A stretch of 64,000 nucleotides of DNA, taken from NCBI RefSeq assembly GCF_900100115.1, contig NZ_FNKL01000001.1, positions 496,001-560,000 on the forward strand. Direction: 5' to 3'. Under the pieces are notes generated by a model. It was not told where the DNA came from and searched no databases. It saw nothing but the letters and a program-made list of their open reading frames with translations. The position numbers were made by a program, and so were the translations under genes. Source of the DNA: Chryseobacterium soldanellicola (GTDB lineage: Bacteria > Bacteroidota > Bacteroidia > Flavobacteriales > Weeksellaceae). This document shows positions 53,466 through 62,772 of the stretch, piece by piece. Numbering within the stretch: position 1 is the stretch's first letter; each line of letters starts with the position of its first letter.

Positions 53466-54836
53466 TTATTTTTTGATTGAATCTTTTTTCCAGCTGCTTT
53501 TAAACTGGCAAGAGTCATATCGTCCGTCTATTGATACGAAGGTAGTCGGCAATTTTGAATTCACAAACTTTTCGACCATCTCGCCTTTCTTTTTGTTGAG
53601 CGCCATTTGCTTGATTCTGTCATAATCTGTTTCCAGAGTGATCTGGTGAGCAGGAATAACCTCTTCAATTTTTACAATTTTCACTACTTTTCTCTTTCTT
53701 TCATCCTCATCATCGAAAGCAGTTGTGATGTCTCCTTTATTTAAACCTGCCAATTCGTAGCTAATTGTTCCGGGAACACTTTCTCTTTCAATTTTACTGG
53801 AGCCGTCTGATCCGGAAATCACTCCCGCATTGAATTTCGTTCTTTTATCATCAGAAAACTTGAATGCAGCATCCTTAAAAGTAATTTTTCCGTCTACGAT
53901 CAATGTTCTGATACTGTCTAATTTCTTTTTAGCCGTTTTAATTTCATCATCAGTAGGCTTTGCCGCTAAAAGAATATGCCTTGCATCATAGATTTTTCCT
54001 GATCTTTTTACCAGCTGAATGATGTGATATCCAAACTCAGACTCTATAGGATCAGAAATTTCCCCTTCCTGAAGGTTCAGGGCTGCAGCTTCGAACGGCT
54101 TTACCATTTGTCCTTTAGAAATATTTTTCATCAAACCTCCATTTGGCGCCGATCCCGGATCTTCAGAATAAATTCTAGCCTGGCTTTCGAAACTTTCTCC
54201 CCCAGCAATATCCTGTTTTATTTTTTTAAGCTTATCGATGATTTCCTGCTTGTGGACTTCCGTCAACTTAGGATTCATAACGATTTGAGACAAAGAAACT
54301 TCGTCTTTAATTTCCGGCAGCTGCGCTTTATATTGAGTATAAAAATCGGTTACTTCATTTGGCGTAACATCGGCTTTTTCTGTGATTCTCTGATATTTGG
54401 CCTGTCCGTAATAAGTATCGGTATCAATTTTCTCGATAGCGTTCTTCATTTCGTAGCCGTTTCTGAACTTATAAGCCGCCAGCATTGATTTTTCGTCAGG
54501 AAACTGAGAAAGCAACTGAGTATATTTAGCATTTGCCTGCTCTTTGATCGCTGCAGAACGGTTATCGATCAGGGTATCTTTTTTAGCTTCGTAAACAAGA
54601 AGTTTATTATTAAGCAGGTTTTCAAGGAAATCACACTTATCAATATTAGAAGCTCCCTGCTGTTTTGCATAGTTCATCTGCTCATTCACGTCAGATTCCA
54701 GCACGATTTCATCACCAATTACAGCAGCAATACCATCCACTAATTCTCCCGGTTTTAGCTGAGCATTCATCATATTTGTACTGAACAACATGATGAAAAT
54801 CCCAAAAAGAAAAGTGATCTTAAGTTTATTTATCAT
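53466..54836 (-). CDS. Periplasmic peptidyl-prolyl isomerase, SurA-like
   Basis: The 456-residue protein has a signal peptide (ending MMNAQ) and a SurA N-terminal chaperone region (VDGIAAVIGDEIVLESDVNE). Two parvulin domains follow, about 178-275 (VSLSQIVMNPKL ... GYHIIQLVKRSG) and about 282-385 (YDARHILLAAKPTDDEI onward). The first is complete (GGLMKNISKGQMVKPFE); the second is more divergent. It likely escorts outer-membrane proteins such as SusC barrels across the periplasm. It precedes, in transcript direction, a separate hypothetical gene. Confidence 0.9.
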   Translation of the reverse strand: MINKLKITFLFGIFIMLFSTNMMNAQLKPGELVDGIAAVIGDEIVLESDVNEQMNYAKQQGASNIDKCDFLENLLNNKLLVYEAKKDTLIDNRSAAIKEQANAKYTQLLSQFPDEKSMLAAYKFRNGYEMKNAIEKIDTDTYYGQAKYQRITEKADVTPNEVTDFYTQYKAQLPEIKDEVSLSQIVMNPKLTEVHKQEIIDKLKKIKQDIAGGESFESQARIYSEDPGSAPNGGLMKNISKGQMVKPFEAAALNLQEGEISDPIESEFGYHIIQLVKRSGKIYDARHILLAAKPTDDEIKTAKKKLDSIRTLIVDGKITFKDAAFKFSDDKRTKFNAGVISGSDGSSKIERESVPGTISYELAGLNKGDITTAFDDEDERKRKVVKIVKIEEVIPAHQITLETDYDRIKQMALNKKKGEMVEKFVNSKLPTTFVSIDGRYDSCQFKSSWKKDSIKK

Positions 54837-54923
54837 TTTACTATTTTAAACAAGTTGCAAATTTAGAATTCTTAATGAATTACACTAAATTTTTTATTAT
54901 AAATATTTCTTAAAAAGACGTAT

Positions 54924-55847
54924 TTATTGTAGTTCCACGTCGAAAGTCGTCAATTCTTTGAATTGTCTCAGTCTTCCAAACATATCAGATTCATTTACTT
55001 CCTGAATTCTTTCCGTTCCGAATTTTTCAACTGTGAAAGAAGCCATTGCCGAACCTACGATTAATGCAGACTTCATTGTCTCGAAATCGAATTTCCCTTT
55101 TTTAGCCAAATAAGCAGCAAAACCACCTGCGAAAGTATCTCCTGCTCCAGTCGGATCAAAAACATCTTCCAATGGTAATGCAGGAATTGCAAATATTTTA
55201 TTATCATGGAAAAGTAAAGCTCCGTGCTCTCCTTTTTTGATAATTACATATTCAGGTCCCATTGTATGAATTTTCTTAGCTGCTTTTACCAAAGAATATT
55301 CTCCTGAAAGTTGTCTCGCTTCTTCGTCATTGATCGTGATAACGTCAGTCTTAGCAATCATATCCATTAAAATATCCAAAGCAGAATCCATCCAGAAATT
55401 CATGGTATCAAGGATAACCAGTTTCGGACGTGTGTTCATTTTTTCAAGAACTGAAAGTTGTACGCCCGGGTGAAGATTTCCTAGTAACAAAATCTCTGCA
55501 TCCTGCATAGAATCAGGAATTTTAGGATCAAAATTTTCTAAAACGTTAACTTCTGTCGCTAAAGTATCTCTTGTATTTAAATCGTTGTGGTATTTTCCGG
55601 ACCAGAAGAAAGTTTTTCCTTCTTTTACGATTTCGATTCCTTCAATATTTACATCTCTGTCTGTAAACATATCAAGATATTCTTGCGGGAAATCTCCTCC
55701 TACAACGGAAACAATTCCGGATTTTACGCCTAAAATTGATGAAGTGATCCCGATATATGTCGCTGCACCCCCTAAAATTTTATCTGTTTTACCAAATGGC
55801 GTTTCGATTGCATCGAATGCAACACTTCCTACAACTAAAAGTTTCAT
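54924..55847 (-). CDS. PfkB-family carbohydrate/nucleoside kinase
   Basis: From the start MKLLVVGSVAFDAIETPFG (55845-55847) the protein has 307 residues with ribokinase-type ends: LGGAATYIGITSSILGVKSG near the start and DPTGAGDTFAGGFAAYL with the catalytic Asp near the end. DVITINDEEARQLSGE is the typical middle segment. PfkB members phosphorylate ribose, adenosine, fructose or similar substrates, and the target is not evident. The upstream ATG at 55892 adds a non-conserved tail. It follows gldD by 28 bp. Confidence 0.88.
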   Translation of the reverse strand: MKLLVVGSVAFDAIETPFGKTDKILGGAATYIGITSSILGVKSGIVSVVGGDFPQEYLDMFTDRDVNIEGIEIVKEGKTFFWSGKYHNDLNTRDTLATEVNVLENFDPKIPDSMQDAEILLLGNLHPGVQLSVLEKMNTRPKLVILDTMNFWMDSALDILMDMIAKTDVITINDEEARQLSGEYSLVKAAKKIHTMGPEYVIIKKGEHGALLFHDNKIFAIPALPLEDVFDPTGAGDTFAGGFAAYLAKKGKFDFETMKSALIVGSAMASFTVEKFGTERIQEVNESDMFGRLRQFKELTTFDVELQ

Positions 55848-55875
55848 ATTTTTTTCAAAGTATTTTAAAAGTAAA

Positions 55876-56433
55876 TTAATTTTTCCATTCAAATGTGTCG
55901 AGCAGATGCTTCATATCTTTTTTGATATAATCTACTGCAGGCGCCAAAGAATCGGGTTTTGGTCTTGTGTTAAAGTATAAATAAGCCGTCACGAAATGTC
56001 TCGTGCTGTCTGTGATGTAAAACTGAAGATTGGAAGCGCTCTGCCCTTTCAGCTCATAAAAATTTCCATACACCTTTTTTTCAGGGTATTCGAAAGATTT
56101 CGTATCGATGGCGCTTGCCTTAATGGTATGTTCGTAAACCATTTTTTCGGCTTCCTGAATGTGAGCTGCAAAATCGTTTTGGATCGGATAATATGTCACA
56201 AATATCTTCGCTTTCATTTTAGGATAATTCAGATAATACCAACAAGGTTTTTTGGCATTCGTAATTGTCGCAAAATCAGAGTATTCAAATGTATAATTAC
56301 AGTTTGATTCAAATTTCTGATATTTTGGTGCGGGGTATTCCAAACGCAGTTCTCCGTAAGGTTTTGGAACAGGGTCTTTCCCACATGAAAGTAAAAGCAA
56401 TGAAGCAAATATAAAAATGACTTTTTTAATCAT
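55876..56433 (-). CDS. gldD: GldD-like lipoprotein (gliding motility / type IX secretion associated)
   Basis: With the start at MIKKVIFIFASLLLL (56431-56433) it has 185 residues and a lipobox LLLLSC (Cys17). PYGELRLEYPAPKYQKF and NYPKMKAKIFVTYYPI are GldD-like features. GldD is a lipoprotein needed for gliding and type IX secretion in Flavobacterium. The gene lies downstream of mutY, as in flavobacteria, but gldE is not present between them; that space holds a repeat element. The longer ORF start at 56514 is rejected because it would bury the signal peptide. Confidence 0.85.
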   Translation of the reverse strand: MIKKVIFIFASLLLLSCGKDPVPKPYGELRLEYPAPKYQKFESNCNYTFEYSDFATITNAKKPCWYYLNYPKMKAKIFVTYYPIQNDFAAHIQEAEKMVYEHTIKASAIDTKSFEYPEKKVYGNFYELKGQSASNLQFYITDSTRHFVTAYLYFNTRPKPDSLAPAVDYIKKDMKHLLDTFEWKN

Positions 56434-56640
56434 TTTGCAAAAGTACAAATTAGATTTCAGATTTCGGAAGACAAATTTCAGGATTTCAATGTGTTTTGGA
56501 CTTGAATTTACCAAACTTAAATTTTATTTGTTTTAAATACAAAGGGCGCAAGGATTTTTTGACTAGTATTCGTTTTTAAGTTCGAAAAGGCGTTTGACCA
56601 CGTCGAATCTTTGATTTCACTCAGCAAAGAACATCACGTT
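56434..56640. other. Leader and intergenic DNA between gldD and a repeat element
   Basis: No gene is visible in these 207 bp. Together with the adjacent repeat (56641-56750) it fills the 317-bp space between gldD and mutY. Confidence 0.4.
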
Positions 56641-56750
56641 TGTCATTCTGAACGAAGCTTAGCGGAGTGAAGAATCTCAATTACAATTTTAGAGATTGCT
56701 TCGTCGCTTCTGAACTCCGTTCGCAGACCTTCAGTCTGTTCGCAATGACA
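56641..56750. repeat. Intergenic repeat element with TGTCATT / AATGACA ends
   Basis: The 110-bp segment begins TGTCATTCTGAACGAAG and ends TTCGCAATGACA, with inverted ends and inner pairs such as AATCTC/GAGATT. It resembles a widely dispersed non-coding element of Bacteroidetes genomes. Its right end directly abuts the mutY stop codon (56751-56753). Confidence 0.65.
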
Positions 56751-57794
56751 TCACAGAATTCTATACGCCGTATGATAGTTTTGTATATAATTTTCCAAAG
56801 GTTTTGGGAACGATTTTTCGTGAGAACCTTCAAAATCTGTAATAATATATTGGTTTTTAATGATAAAATCTTCCCAGACAGATTCAGAATCAACCTCTAC
56901 GTTAAAAATTTCTATGCTTAAATTCTTGTGTGTCAGTTTATGATTAACATTTTTTACACTTTTAATGAAAGGCATTAATTCCTCAGAAATCTCAGGCGGA
57001 AATTCAAATAATTTTTTCCAGATAAAATCGTCTTTTCTCTGTTGAATTAAAAACTGCCCGTTTCTGTGAACAAAATAATATTTTAAATCTAAATCTGCAG
57101 CCTTAACTTTTTTCGTCTTAACGGGAAACTCAGAGACTTTATTTAACTGGAACGCCAGACAATCTTGATTTAAAGGGCATTCATGACAAAGAGGATTTTT
57201 TGGCTTACAGATTTCTGAGCCTAAATCCATCATCGCCTGATTGAAATCTCCTACATTTTCGGGCAAAACCAACTGCGCCAATTCAGAAAAATAATTGAAA
57301 GCCCTGGAATTTGAAATATCAAAATCATCTGCAAAAATACGGCTCAAAACACGGTAAAAATTACCGTCAACCGCAGGCATTTTGCTATCAAAACAAATAC
57401 TTGAAACTGCAGCAGCCGTATATTTTCCGATTCCTTTCAGTTTCAAAATCTCTTCATAATCATGCGGGAAAACTCCATAATAATCGGTCATAATCTGTTG
57501 AGCCGCTTTGTGAATATTTATGGCTCTGGAATAATATCCTAAACCTTTCCAATACAATAAAACCTCATCTTCAGGAGCTTCTGCCAGGGTTTTGACATCC
57601 GGAAATCGTTTAACGAAATTATTATAATGATTTAATCCCTGACTAATTCTTGTCTGCTGAAAAACAATCTCACAAATCCAGATTTTATAAGGATCTTTTG
57701 TCTGTCTGAAAGGCAAATCTCTGGCGTTTTTTTTATACCAGTCCAGAAGTTTGCTGCCGATTTGTTTGAAGTCTTGATTTTCTATATTTTCCAA
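56751..57794 (-). CDS. mutY: A/G-specific adenine DNA glycosylase
   Basis: The 347-residue enzyme has DPYKIWICEIVFQQTRISQG, the helix-hairpin-helix LKGIGKYTAAAVSS with the catalytic Asp in MPAVDGNFYRVLSR, and an iron-sulfur loop of CKPKNPLCHECPLNQDC spacing (C-X6-C-X2-C-X5-C). A Nudix-like C-terminal domain follows from about residue 230. It removes adenine mispaired with 8-oxoguanine. Its stop abuts a repeat element. Confidence 0.95.
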   Translation of the reverse strand: MENIENQDFKQIGSKLLDWYKKNARDLPFRQTKDPYKIWICEIVFQQTRISQGLNHYNNFVKRFPDVKTLAEAPEDEVLLYWKGLGYYSRAINIHKAAQQIMTDYYGVFPHDYEEILKLKGIGKYTAAAVSSICFDSKMPAVDGNFYRVLSRIFADDFDISNSRAFNYFSELAQLVLPENVGDFNQAMMDLGSEICKPKNPLCHECPLNQDCLAFQLNKVSEFPVKTKKVKAADLDLKYYFVHRNGQFLIQQRKDDFIWKKLFEFPPEISEELMPFIKSVKNVNHKLTHKNLSIEIFNVEVDSESVWEDFIIKNQYIITDFEGSHEKSFPKPLENYIQNYHTAYRIL

Positions 57795-57820
57795 AGGTTT
57801 GTCTTCTACATTTTTAGATG

Positions 57821-57904
57821 CTTCGACAGGCTCAGCATGACAACGTTACAAATATGCTGCTATAAAACAGTCAGTATTAGAAATGTCATGCTGAGCCTGT
57901 CGAA
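57821..57904. repeat. Dispersed inverted repeat, TGAGCCTGTCGAA family (perfect 21-bp arms)
   Basis: The arms at 57822-57842 (TTCGACAGGCTCAGCATGAC and A) and 57884-57904 are perfect reverse complements separated by 41 bp. It is related to 9021-9094 and sits between mutY and a lipoprotein gene. Confidence 0.8.
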
Positions 57905-57933
57905 ACACTTTATTAATGCAAAGATAATTTAAT

Positions 57934-58380
57934 TTATTTTTTCACAGAATAAACCGGCGCACCTTTTAGCCATTGATATTTAAGGTGTTTTTCTTCTGCA
58001 ATAAATCGATAACCTTCCAGCTTTTTAAGATAAACATACGATGTCGAATCTCTATGAAACATCAATTGCCGGTTGGAAAGAAACTGAAACGGAAAATTTA
58101 CTATAGAATCTCTCGTTGTCTTTAAAACATTCCCCGAATTTACTTTGTAGATGAAAACCGATTTTCCGCGACCTGATGATTGATCAACCAATTTAATATT
58201 TGACGAAGAAACAACCATATCGCTTCCGGCAAAACATTCCTGAGGCTTCATAATATAGGCTTGTCCTTGCTGCCTTTCGGCGGCAAAAAGGTCAATTTCA
58301 TGATCTGTCTGTATTTTTTTCTCTTCACAGCTGAAAATAATGAGAAAAATCGGCAAAAAGTATCGTAACCTGCCTTTCAT
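57934..58380 (-). CDS. Hypothetical lipoprotein
   Basis: The 148-residue protein has the lipobox FLIIFSC (Cys18) followed by EEKKIQTDHEIDL. It contains VFIYKVNSGNVLKTTRDSIV and a C-terminal FIAEEKHLKYQWLKGAPVY. I recognise no domain. It follows tssC by 77 bp across a terminator, so it is probably a separate unit. A link to the T6SS is unsupported. Confidence 0.68.
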   Translation of the reverse strand: MKGRLRYFLPIFLIIFSCEEKKIQTDHEIDLFAAERQQGQAYIMKPQECFAGSDMVVSSSNIKLVDQSSGRGKSVFIYKVNSGNVLKTTRDSIVNFPFQFLSNRQLMFHRDSTSYVYLKKLEGYRFIAEEKHLKYQWLKGAPVYSVKK

Positions 58381-58408
58381 ATTGATAATTTTAATGATTT
58401 GGTAGAAA

Positions 58409-58437
58409 AAAACCGATGAAAAAATTGCATCGGTTTT
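58409..58437 (-). terminator. Intrinsic terminator after tssC
   Basis: AAAACCGATG and CATCGGTTTT form a perfect 10-bp stem; the minus strand continues TTTTTTCTACC. It lies 20 bp after the tssC stop (58458). Confidence 0.85.
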
Positions 58438-58457
58438 AGTATTTAATTTGGGTTAAA

Positions 58458-59819
58458 TTAATCCTGAATATATTCAGCATCCCATTCGTTACCATCATCT
58501 CCTTTGTGTCCGTCTAATTTAATAACGAAACTTTTTGTAGGGAAATAAGGCGTCAAACGGATATCCAGCCAAACTCTGTCTTTATTGACTTTATCCTGCT
58601 CGAAACGAACGATTTTGAACTTTTCAATCAGTTTATCAGCACCTTTGATCCCGTCTAAGAAAGTAACAATTTGTCTTCTTAAATCGTCTTCATTTCTTGC
58701 ATTCCAGTTTTCGAAGGCTCTTCTGTTTAGGAAATCTAGCAAAACTTTTGTTACATAATCAAATACACGCACGACAGAATAGGTCTGAAGCCCGATATTG
58801 TCTCCCGTAAACAAGGTTTTTGCAGAGAACGCCATGATTTTACCATATTCATTAACCATAGGAACCAATCCCATTTTTTCAAGCTGAGAAATTTCACTTT
58901 TCTTTAACTCAAATTTTACGGCATCAACCTCGTTAATGTTACCATGCTTTTTGCCCGCAGCAACCTGAGACATCAATGTTTTGTGGATTTTTCCTGCTAA
59001 TGAAGTGGAAGGCGGAAGCTCTACGTTTTCTTCTTCACCCACTTCTTCGGCTTTTCCACGGCCAATAAGCCAGTTACACGTCATAATTACGTTACTTCTG
59101 TGCAATTCACCCCCAGTAAGGTTTGCAGAATGGAATAAATCTACAACATCGTCCGGTTTATCAAGATTTGCGAAATCCGTAACCATCATTACTTTGTTTT
59201 CGTTACAGATCTTCGCCCATTTTTCAATGACTTTATTTGATCCCAAATACCCAGGAATTGCCAGGATAGAATAGTTATCTCTAAGATCTAAACGGTCATA
59301 ATAATTCTTGAATTCTTCAGCAATCGCGTCGATAAACAAAGGATTATCCAAATCTGAAACCTGATCTAAACTTGCATTCACAATACTTACATTGTCAACT
59401 TTGTCAAGCTCGGTATTTTTGTAGAATTGAGCGACCGTTCTGTAGTTTGTTTCTAACTGACGAACAGTGTCCAACGTATTTTTTAGATTTGATTTTAAGT
59501 TTTGATCGGCTGCCTGCGCTTTAGATTTGCAGGTATCAGCCATTTTATCAGCAGATTCATTTCCTTCTAAAAGTTTCACCCAAAGGTTAATTTTTTGAAG
59601 CAATTCTTTTCTTTCGTCTGATTTATTTGCGTCGGTAAGGAAAATTTCTTTCCTTGCTTTTCTTGTAGGGTTCATGTTGGCGATGCCATCCACAACAGAC
59701 TCCACAAAACCGAATCCTCCTATTTTGTTGAGCTCGGCAAGCGGATTCCCTTTCGGTTGTCCTGATTGCTGCTGCTGACCTTGTTGCTGGCTTTCTGCCG
59801 GTTGTAATTTACTATCCAT
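58458..59819 (-). CDS. tssC: T6SS contractile sheath large subunit, Bacteroidetes type (TssC)
   Basis: The 453-residue protein has a Gln-rich N-terminus and then NPLAELNKIGGFGFVESVVD and NPTRKARKEIFLTD, matching the DUF5458/TssC family of subtype iii type VI systems. LINLWVKLL-type helices, a sheath core (FKNYYDRLDLRDNYSILAI, MTCNWLIGRGKAEE) and FPTKSFVIKLDG follow. TssC with TssB forms the contractile sheath. It follows tssB by 20 bp. No other T6SS gene is present in the window. Confidence 0.9.
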   Translation of the reverse strand: MDSKLQPAESQQQGQQQQSGQPKGNPLAELNKIGGFGFVESVVDGIANMNPTRKARKEIFLTDANKSDERKELLQKINLWVKLLEGNESADKMADTCKSKAQAADQNLKSNLKNTLDTVRQLETNYRTVAQFYKNTELDKVDNVSIVNASLDQVSDLDNPLFIDAIAEEFKNYYDRLDLRDNYSILAIPGYLGSNKVIEKWAKICNENKVMMVTDFANLDKPDDVVDLFHSANLTGGELHRSNVIMTCNWLIGRGKAEEVGEEENVELPPSTSLAGKIHKTLMSQVAAGKKHGNINEVDAVKFELKKSEISQLEKMGLVPMVNEYGKIMAFSAKTLFTGDNIGLQTYSVVRVFDYVTKVLLDFLNRRAFENWNARNEDDLRRQIVTFLDGIKGADKLIEKFKIVRFEQDKVNKDRVWLDIRLTPYFPTKSFVIKLDGHKGDDGNEWDAEYIQD

Positions 59820-59839
59820 GATTAAGGTAAAGTCTTTAA

Positions 59840-60286
59840 TTATTTTTCAAGTTCTTGTGCCACTTCTTTTAATACTTCCACAAACGCAGCTCTTGACTGC
59901 TCGTTTTCCAGCATATTACGCAGAATTTTATTTGTTTTCAGCTGGCGCACGATTTTGTTGTACTGTTCCTGCTCCATGCTGAGCTGCTGTAAATAATTTG
60001 ATTTCTGGGTAAGAATTTTGGGAGTGAAGTCCGCAAGATTTTGAAAACGGAACTCCTCTTCGACCACACTGCCGTCTTCTGTTTCGTGCTGTACGGTTAC
60101 AGAAGGCTGGAAATGTTTGAAGACGTCGTCCACAGTTTTTAATCCTGTTACAATTTCAGGTACATATGTTTCGTCTGTCGTAAGCTGGCTCACAATCAGT
60201 GATTTATTCTCCTGAATTTCCTGAATAGCTTCATTAGCGTCTACTTTTACCTCGTTTCCGCCAACACCATAATTAAACATTGCCAT
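59840..60286 (-). CDS. tssB: T6SS contractile sheath small subunit, Bacteroidetes type (TssB)
   Basis: Starting at MAMFNYGVGGNEVKVDANEA (60284-60286) it has 148 residues, the usual length and start. It contains FKHFQPSVTVQHE, FRFQNLADFTPKILTQKSN and a C-terminal helix FVEVLKEVAQEL. The longer frame from 60388 adds a low-complexity Asn/Gln-rich stretch and is rejected. It pairs with the downstream TssC to build the sheath. Confidence 0.88.
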   Translation of the reverse strand: MAMFNYGVGGNEVKVDANEAIQEIQENKSLIVSQLTTDETYVPEIVTGLKTVDDVFKHFQPSVTVQHETEDGSVVEEEFRFQNLADFTPKILTQKSNYLQQLSMEQEQYNKIVRQLKTNKILRNMLENEQSRAAFVEVLKEVAQELEK

Positions 60287-60493
60287 ATTATTATTATTTT
60301 GAGATTTCTGATTTTGGTGTGAATTGTCTTTATCTGAATCAAATAGCTGACCAATCCAATGTTTAAATTTAAAAAAAAACTGTAACATACAAAATTTTGT
60401 TAAGATTTTTCTTGAAATATTTAATTTTAAAGATAATTAATAACGTAAAATCACATTTTACGATATCACTAAACTATGAAAAAATAAATAAAA

Positions 60494-60519
60494 AAACGCA
60501 TCATTTCTGACGCGTTTTC
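60494..60519 (-). terminator. Intrinsic terminator after the first M13 peptidase gene
   Basis: On the minus strand AAAACGCGTCA-GAAA-TGATGCGTTTT forms a stem with one mismatch, followed by T. It lies 25 bp after the stop. Confidence 0.8.
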
Positions 60520-60543
60520 TTTTCTAACAATTTTTGGCTTGTC

Positions 60544-62634
60544 TTACCAAATTTTTATTCTGTCCTCCGGGGCTTTATACATTTTGTCTCCGGGCTTTAT
60601 GTCAAATGCTTTGATGAATGCATCCTGATTTACCAGCGGACCAAACGCCCTGAAAGTGCCGGGAGAATGCGGGTCTGTCTTCACCTGATTGGTCATATAC
60701 TGGTCGGTAGATTTTGTTCTCCAAACCGTTGCCCAGCTCATAAAGAACCTCTGATCCTGATTAAACCCACTGATCAATCCCGGATTTCCGTGATCTTTAA
60801 GGTACATTTGAAGGGCGTCGTAAGCCACTGCTACTCCACCTAAATCACCGATATTCTCACCACTTGTGAATTTACCGTTTACAAAACTTCCTTTTACAGG
60901 CTCGTAAGTGCTGTATTGAGCTGCTAGCTGCCCCACTTTTGCATCGAAGTTTTTACGGTCTTCGTCTGTCCACCAGTTATTTAAATTTCCGTCACCATCG
61001 AATCTTGAACCGCTGTCGTCGAATCCGTGAGAAATCTCGTGACCGATAACCGCTCCAATTCCACCGAAATTAACCGCAGCATCAGCTTTTGGATTGTAAA
61101 AAGGTGGCTGAAGGATCGCAGCAGGGAAAACGATCTCGTTGTTTGAACCATTGTAGTAAGCATTTACCGTCTGCGGAGTCATCCCCCATTCTGTTTTGTC
61201 AACAGGTTTTCCTACTTTATCTAAATTTTTCTGATATTGCCAAGCGGAAACATTCTGAAGGTTCGAATATAAAGTTGCACCCTGAGCCGGAGATTCTACC
61301 TTTAAGAGAGAATAGTCTTTCCATTTGTCAGGATAAGCGATTTTTACGGTGAATTTTGACAGTTTTTCCTGAGCTTTTACTTTTGTGGCAGGAGACATCC
61401 AATCCATATTGGCGATATGGGTCTTAAATGATTTTAAAATGTAATCAATGTAAGTTTCCATCTGCTGTTTGGCCTCCGGAGTGAAATATTTTTCAACATA
61501 CAATTTCCCGAAAGCTTCTCCAAGAACGCCATTGACAAGAGAAAGGCCTCGTTTGTCCATCGGACGCTGCTCTTTCTGACCCTGAAGATATTTTGAGTAA
61601 AAATCAAATCTGATCTGCTCTAAATTTTCATCTAAATTAGAAGCATTACCATTCACCAAATGATATTTCAGATAATCTTTTAACAATGGAAGGTTTTTCT
61701 GAGTCAGAAACTGATCCATATTTTGGTAATATTTCAATTCTCCGATAATCACTCTATCAGTTCTTACTCCAGCATCTGTCAGATATTTTGCAAGGTTGAC
61801 ATTTTTAACTAAGCCTGGTAATTCAGATACATTTTTTGGATTATATCTTAAATTGGCATCTCTGTTTTGCTCAAGAGTCAGTAAATAATTGGCTAATTGT
61901 TTTTCGAAATCAACTACATTTTTCGCTGCTGCATCAGAATTTTTATAGCCTAAAACGCCAAATAATTTTCCGACATAGTTTTGATATTCGGCTAATGTCT
62001 TTGTATTGGCCTCGTTTACTTTCTGATAATAATCTCTTCCCAGACCAAGGTCCGGACCGCCAAGATACACTGCATTCATTTTAGAATTCTTCATATCTGC
62101 GCCCACTCTCCAGCCGTAAAAGGAATTGTCACCTAATTTTGTGGCTTCAAGCAAATATTTCTGAAGATCATTCACATTTTTGATCGCATCAATTTTCGCC
62201 AAATCTCCCTGAATCGGCTTCAAACCGTCTGCATTTCTTTTGCTCGTATCCATAAAAGATGCATATAGATTCTGGATTTTTTCACCTTCAGAACCTGCAT
62301 CATATTTTTCAGATAAAATTTTGTTTAAGATATTTAAAGAAGCATCATCCACATTTTCTCTCAACGCATTGAAAGATCCCCAACTTGCTTTATCAGAAGG
62401 AATCTGAGTGGTTTTTACCCAATTTCCGTTTACATAGCTGAAAAAATCATCCTGCGGACGAACACTTTTATCCATATAAGATAAATTGATGCCCTCCTCT
62501 TTTGCTTCTTCTTTCGGAAAAGTCACTTCTTTCATTGGCTCAGATTTTTGAGTATTTGCAGTTTTTGCCGTACCACACGAATTTAAAAATACCAGGCCCG
62601 AAAGAGCGAGTATTCCAATATTTAGCTTTTTCAT
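60544..62634 (-). CDS. M13-family zinc metallopeptidase (PepO/neprilysin-like), lipoprotein
   Basis: The 696-residue protein has the lipobox GLVFLNSC (Cys20), the N-terminal helical M13 domain (SVRPQDDFFSYVNGNWVKT) and the zinc site HEISH at 532-536 with the third ligand in GENIGDLGG (Glu593). NAYYNGSNNEIVFPAAILQPPFY precedes it, and CGTAKTANTQK follows the lipobox. M13 peptidases cut oligopeptides in the periplasm or at the surface. A close paralogue lies next door (63229 onward). Confidence 0.94.
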   Translation of the reverse strand: MKKLNIGILALSGLVFLNSCGTAKTANTQKSEPMKEVTFPKEEAKEEGINLSYMDKSVRPQDDFFSYVNGNWVKTTQIPSDKASWGSFNALRENVDDASLNILNKILSEKYDAGSEGEKIQNLYASFMDTSKRNADGLKPIQGDLAKIDAIKNVNDLQKYLLEATKLGDNSFYGWRVGADMKNSKMNAVYLGGPDLGLGRDYYQKVNEANTKTLAEYQNYVGKLFGVLGYKNSDAAAKNVVDFEKQLANYLLTLEQNRDANLRYNPKNVSELPGLVKNVNLAKYLTDAGVRTDRVIIGELKYYQNMDQFLTQKNLPLLKDYLKYHLVNGNASNLDENLEQIRFDFYSKYLQGQKEQRPMDKRGLSLVNGVLGEAFGKLYVEKYFTPEAKQQMETYIDYILKSFKTHIANMDWMSPATKVKAQEKLSKFTVKIAYPDKWKDYSLLKVESPAQGATLYSNLQNVSAWQYQKNLDKVGKPVDKTEWGMTPQTVNAYYNGSNNEIVFPAAILQPPFYNPKADAAVNFGGIGAVIGHEISHGFDDSGSRFDGDGNLNNWWTDEDRKNFDAKVGQLAAQYSTYEPVKGSFVNGKFTSGENIGDLGGVAVAYDALQMYLKDHGNPGLISGFNQDQRFFMSWATVWRTKSTDQYMTNQVKTDPHSPGTFRAFGPLVNQDAFIKAFDIKPGDKMYKAPEDRIKIW

Positions 62635-62772
62635 TTAAAGATAATTTTTGATTTACACCAACTTATCAAATATACGAATTAAGTTATAAATGATTAATCA
62701 TAATTGATAAATGAACTTGAGTTATTGGTCATAAGTTGTGATTATGATGAAAATAGTATGTGTAAAGTTTAA

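Noticed and set aside
60287..60388. N-terminal extension of TssB
   Set aside because: The extra residues are Asn/Gln-rich and the family start MAMFNYGVGG is internal to the frame.
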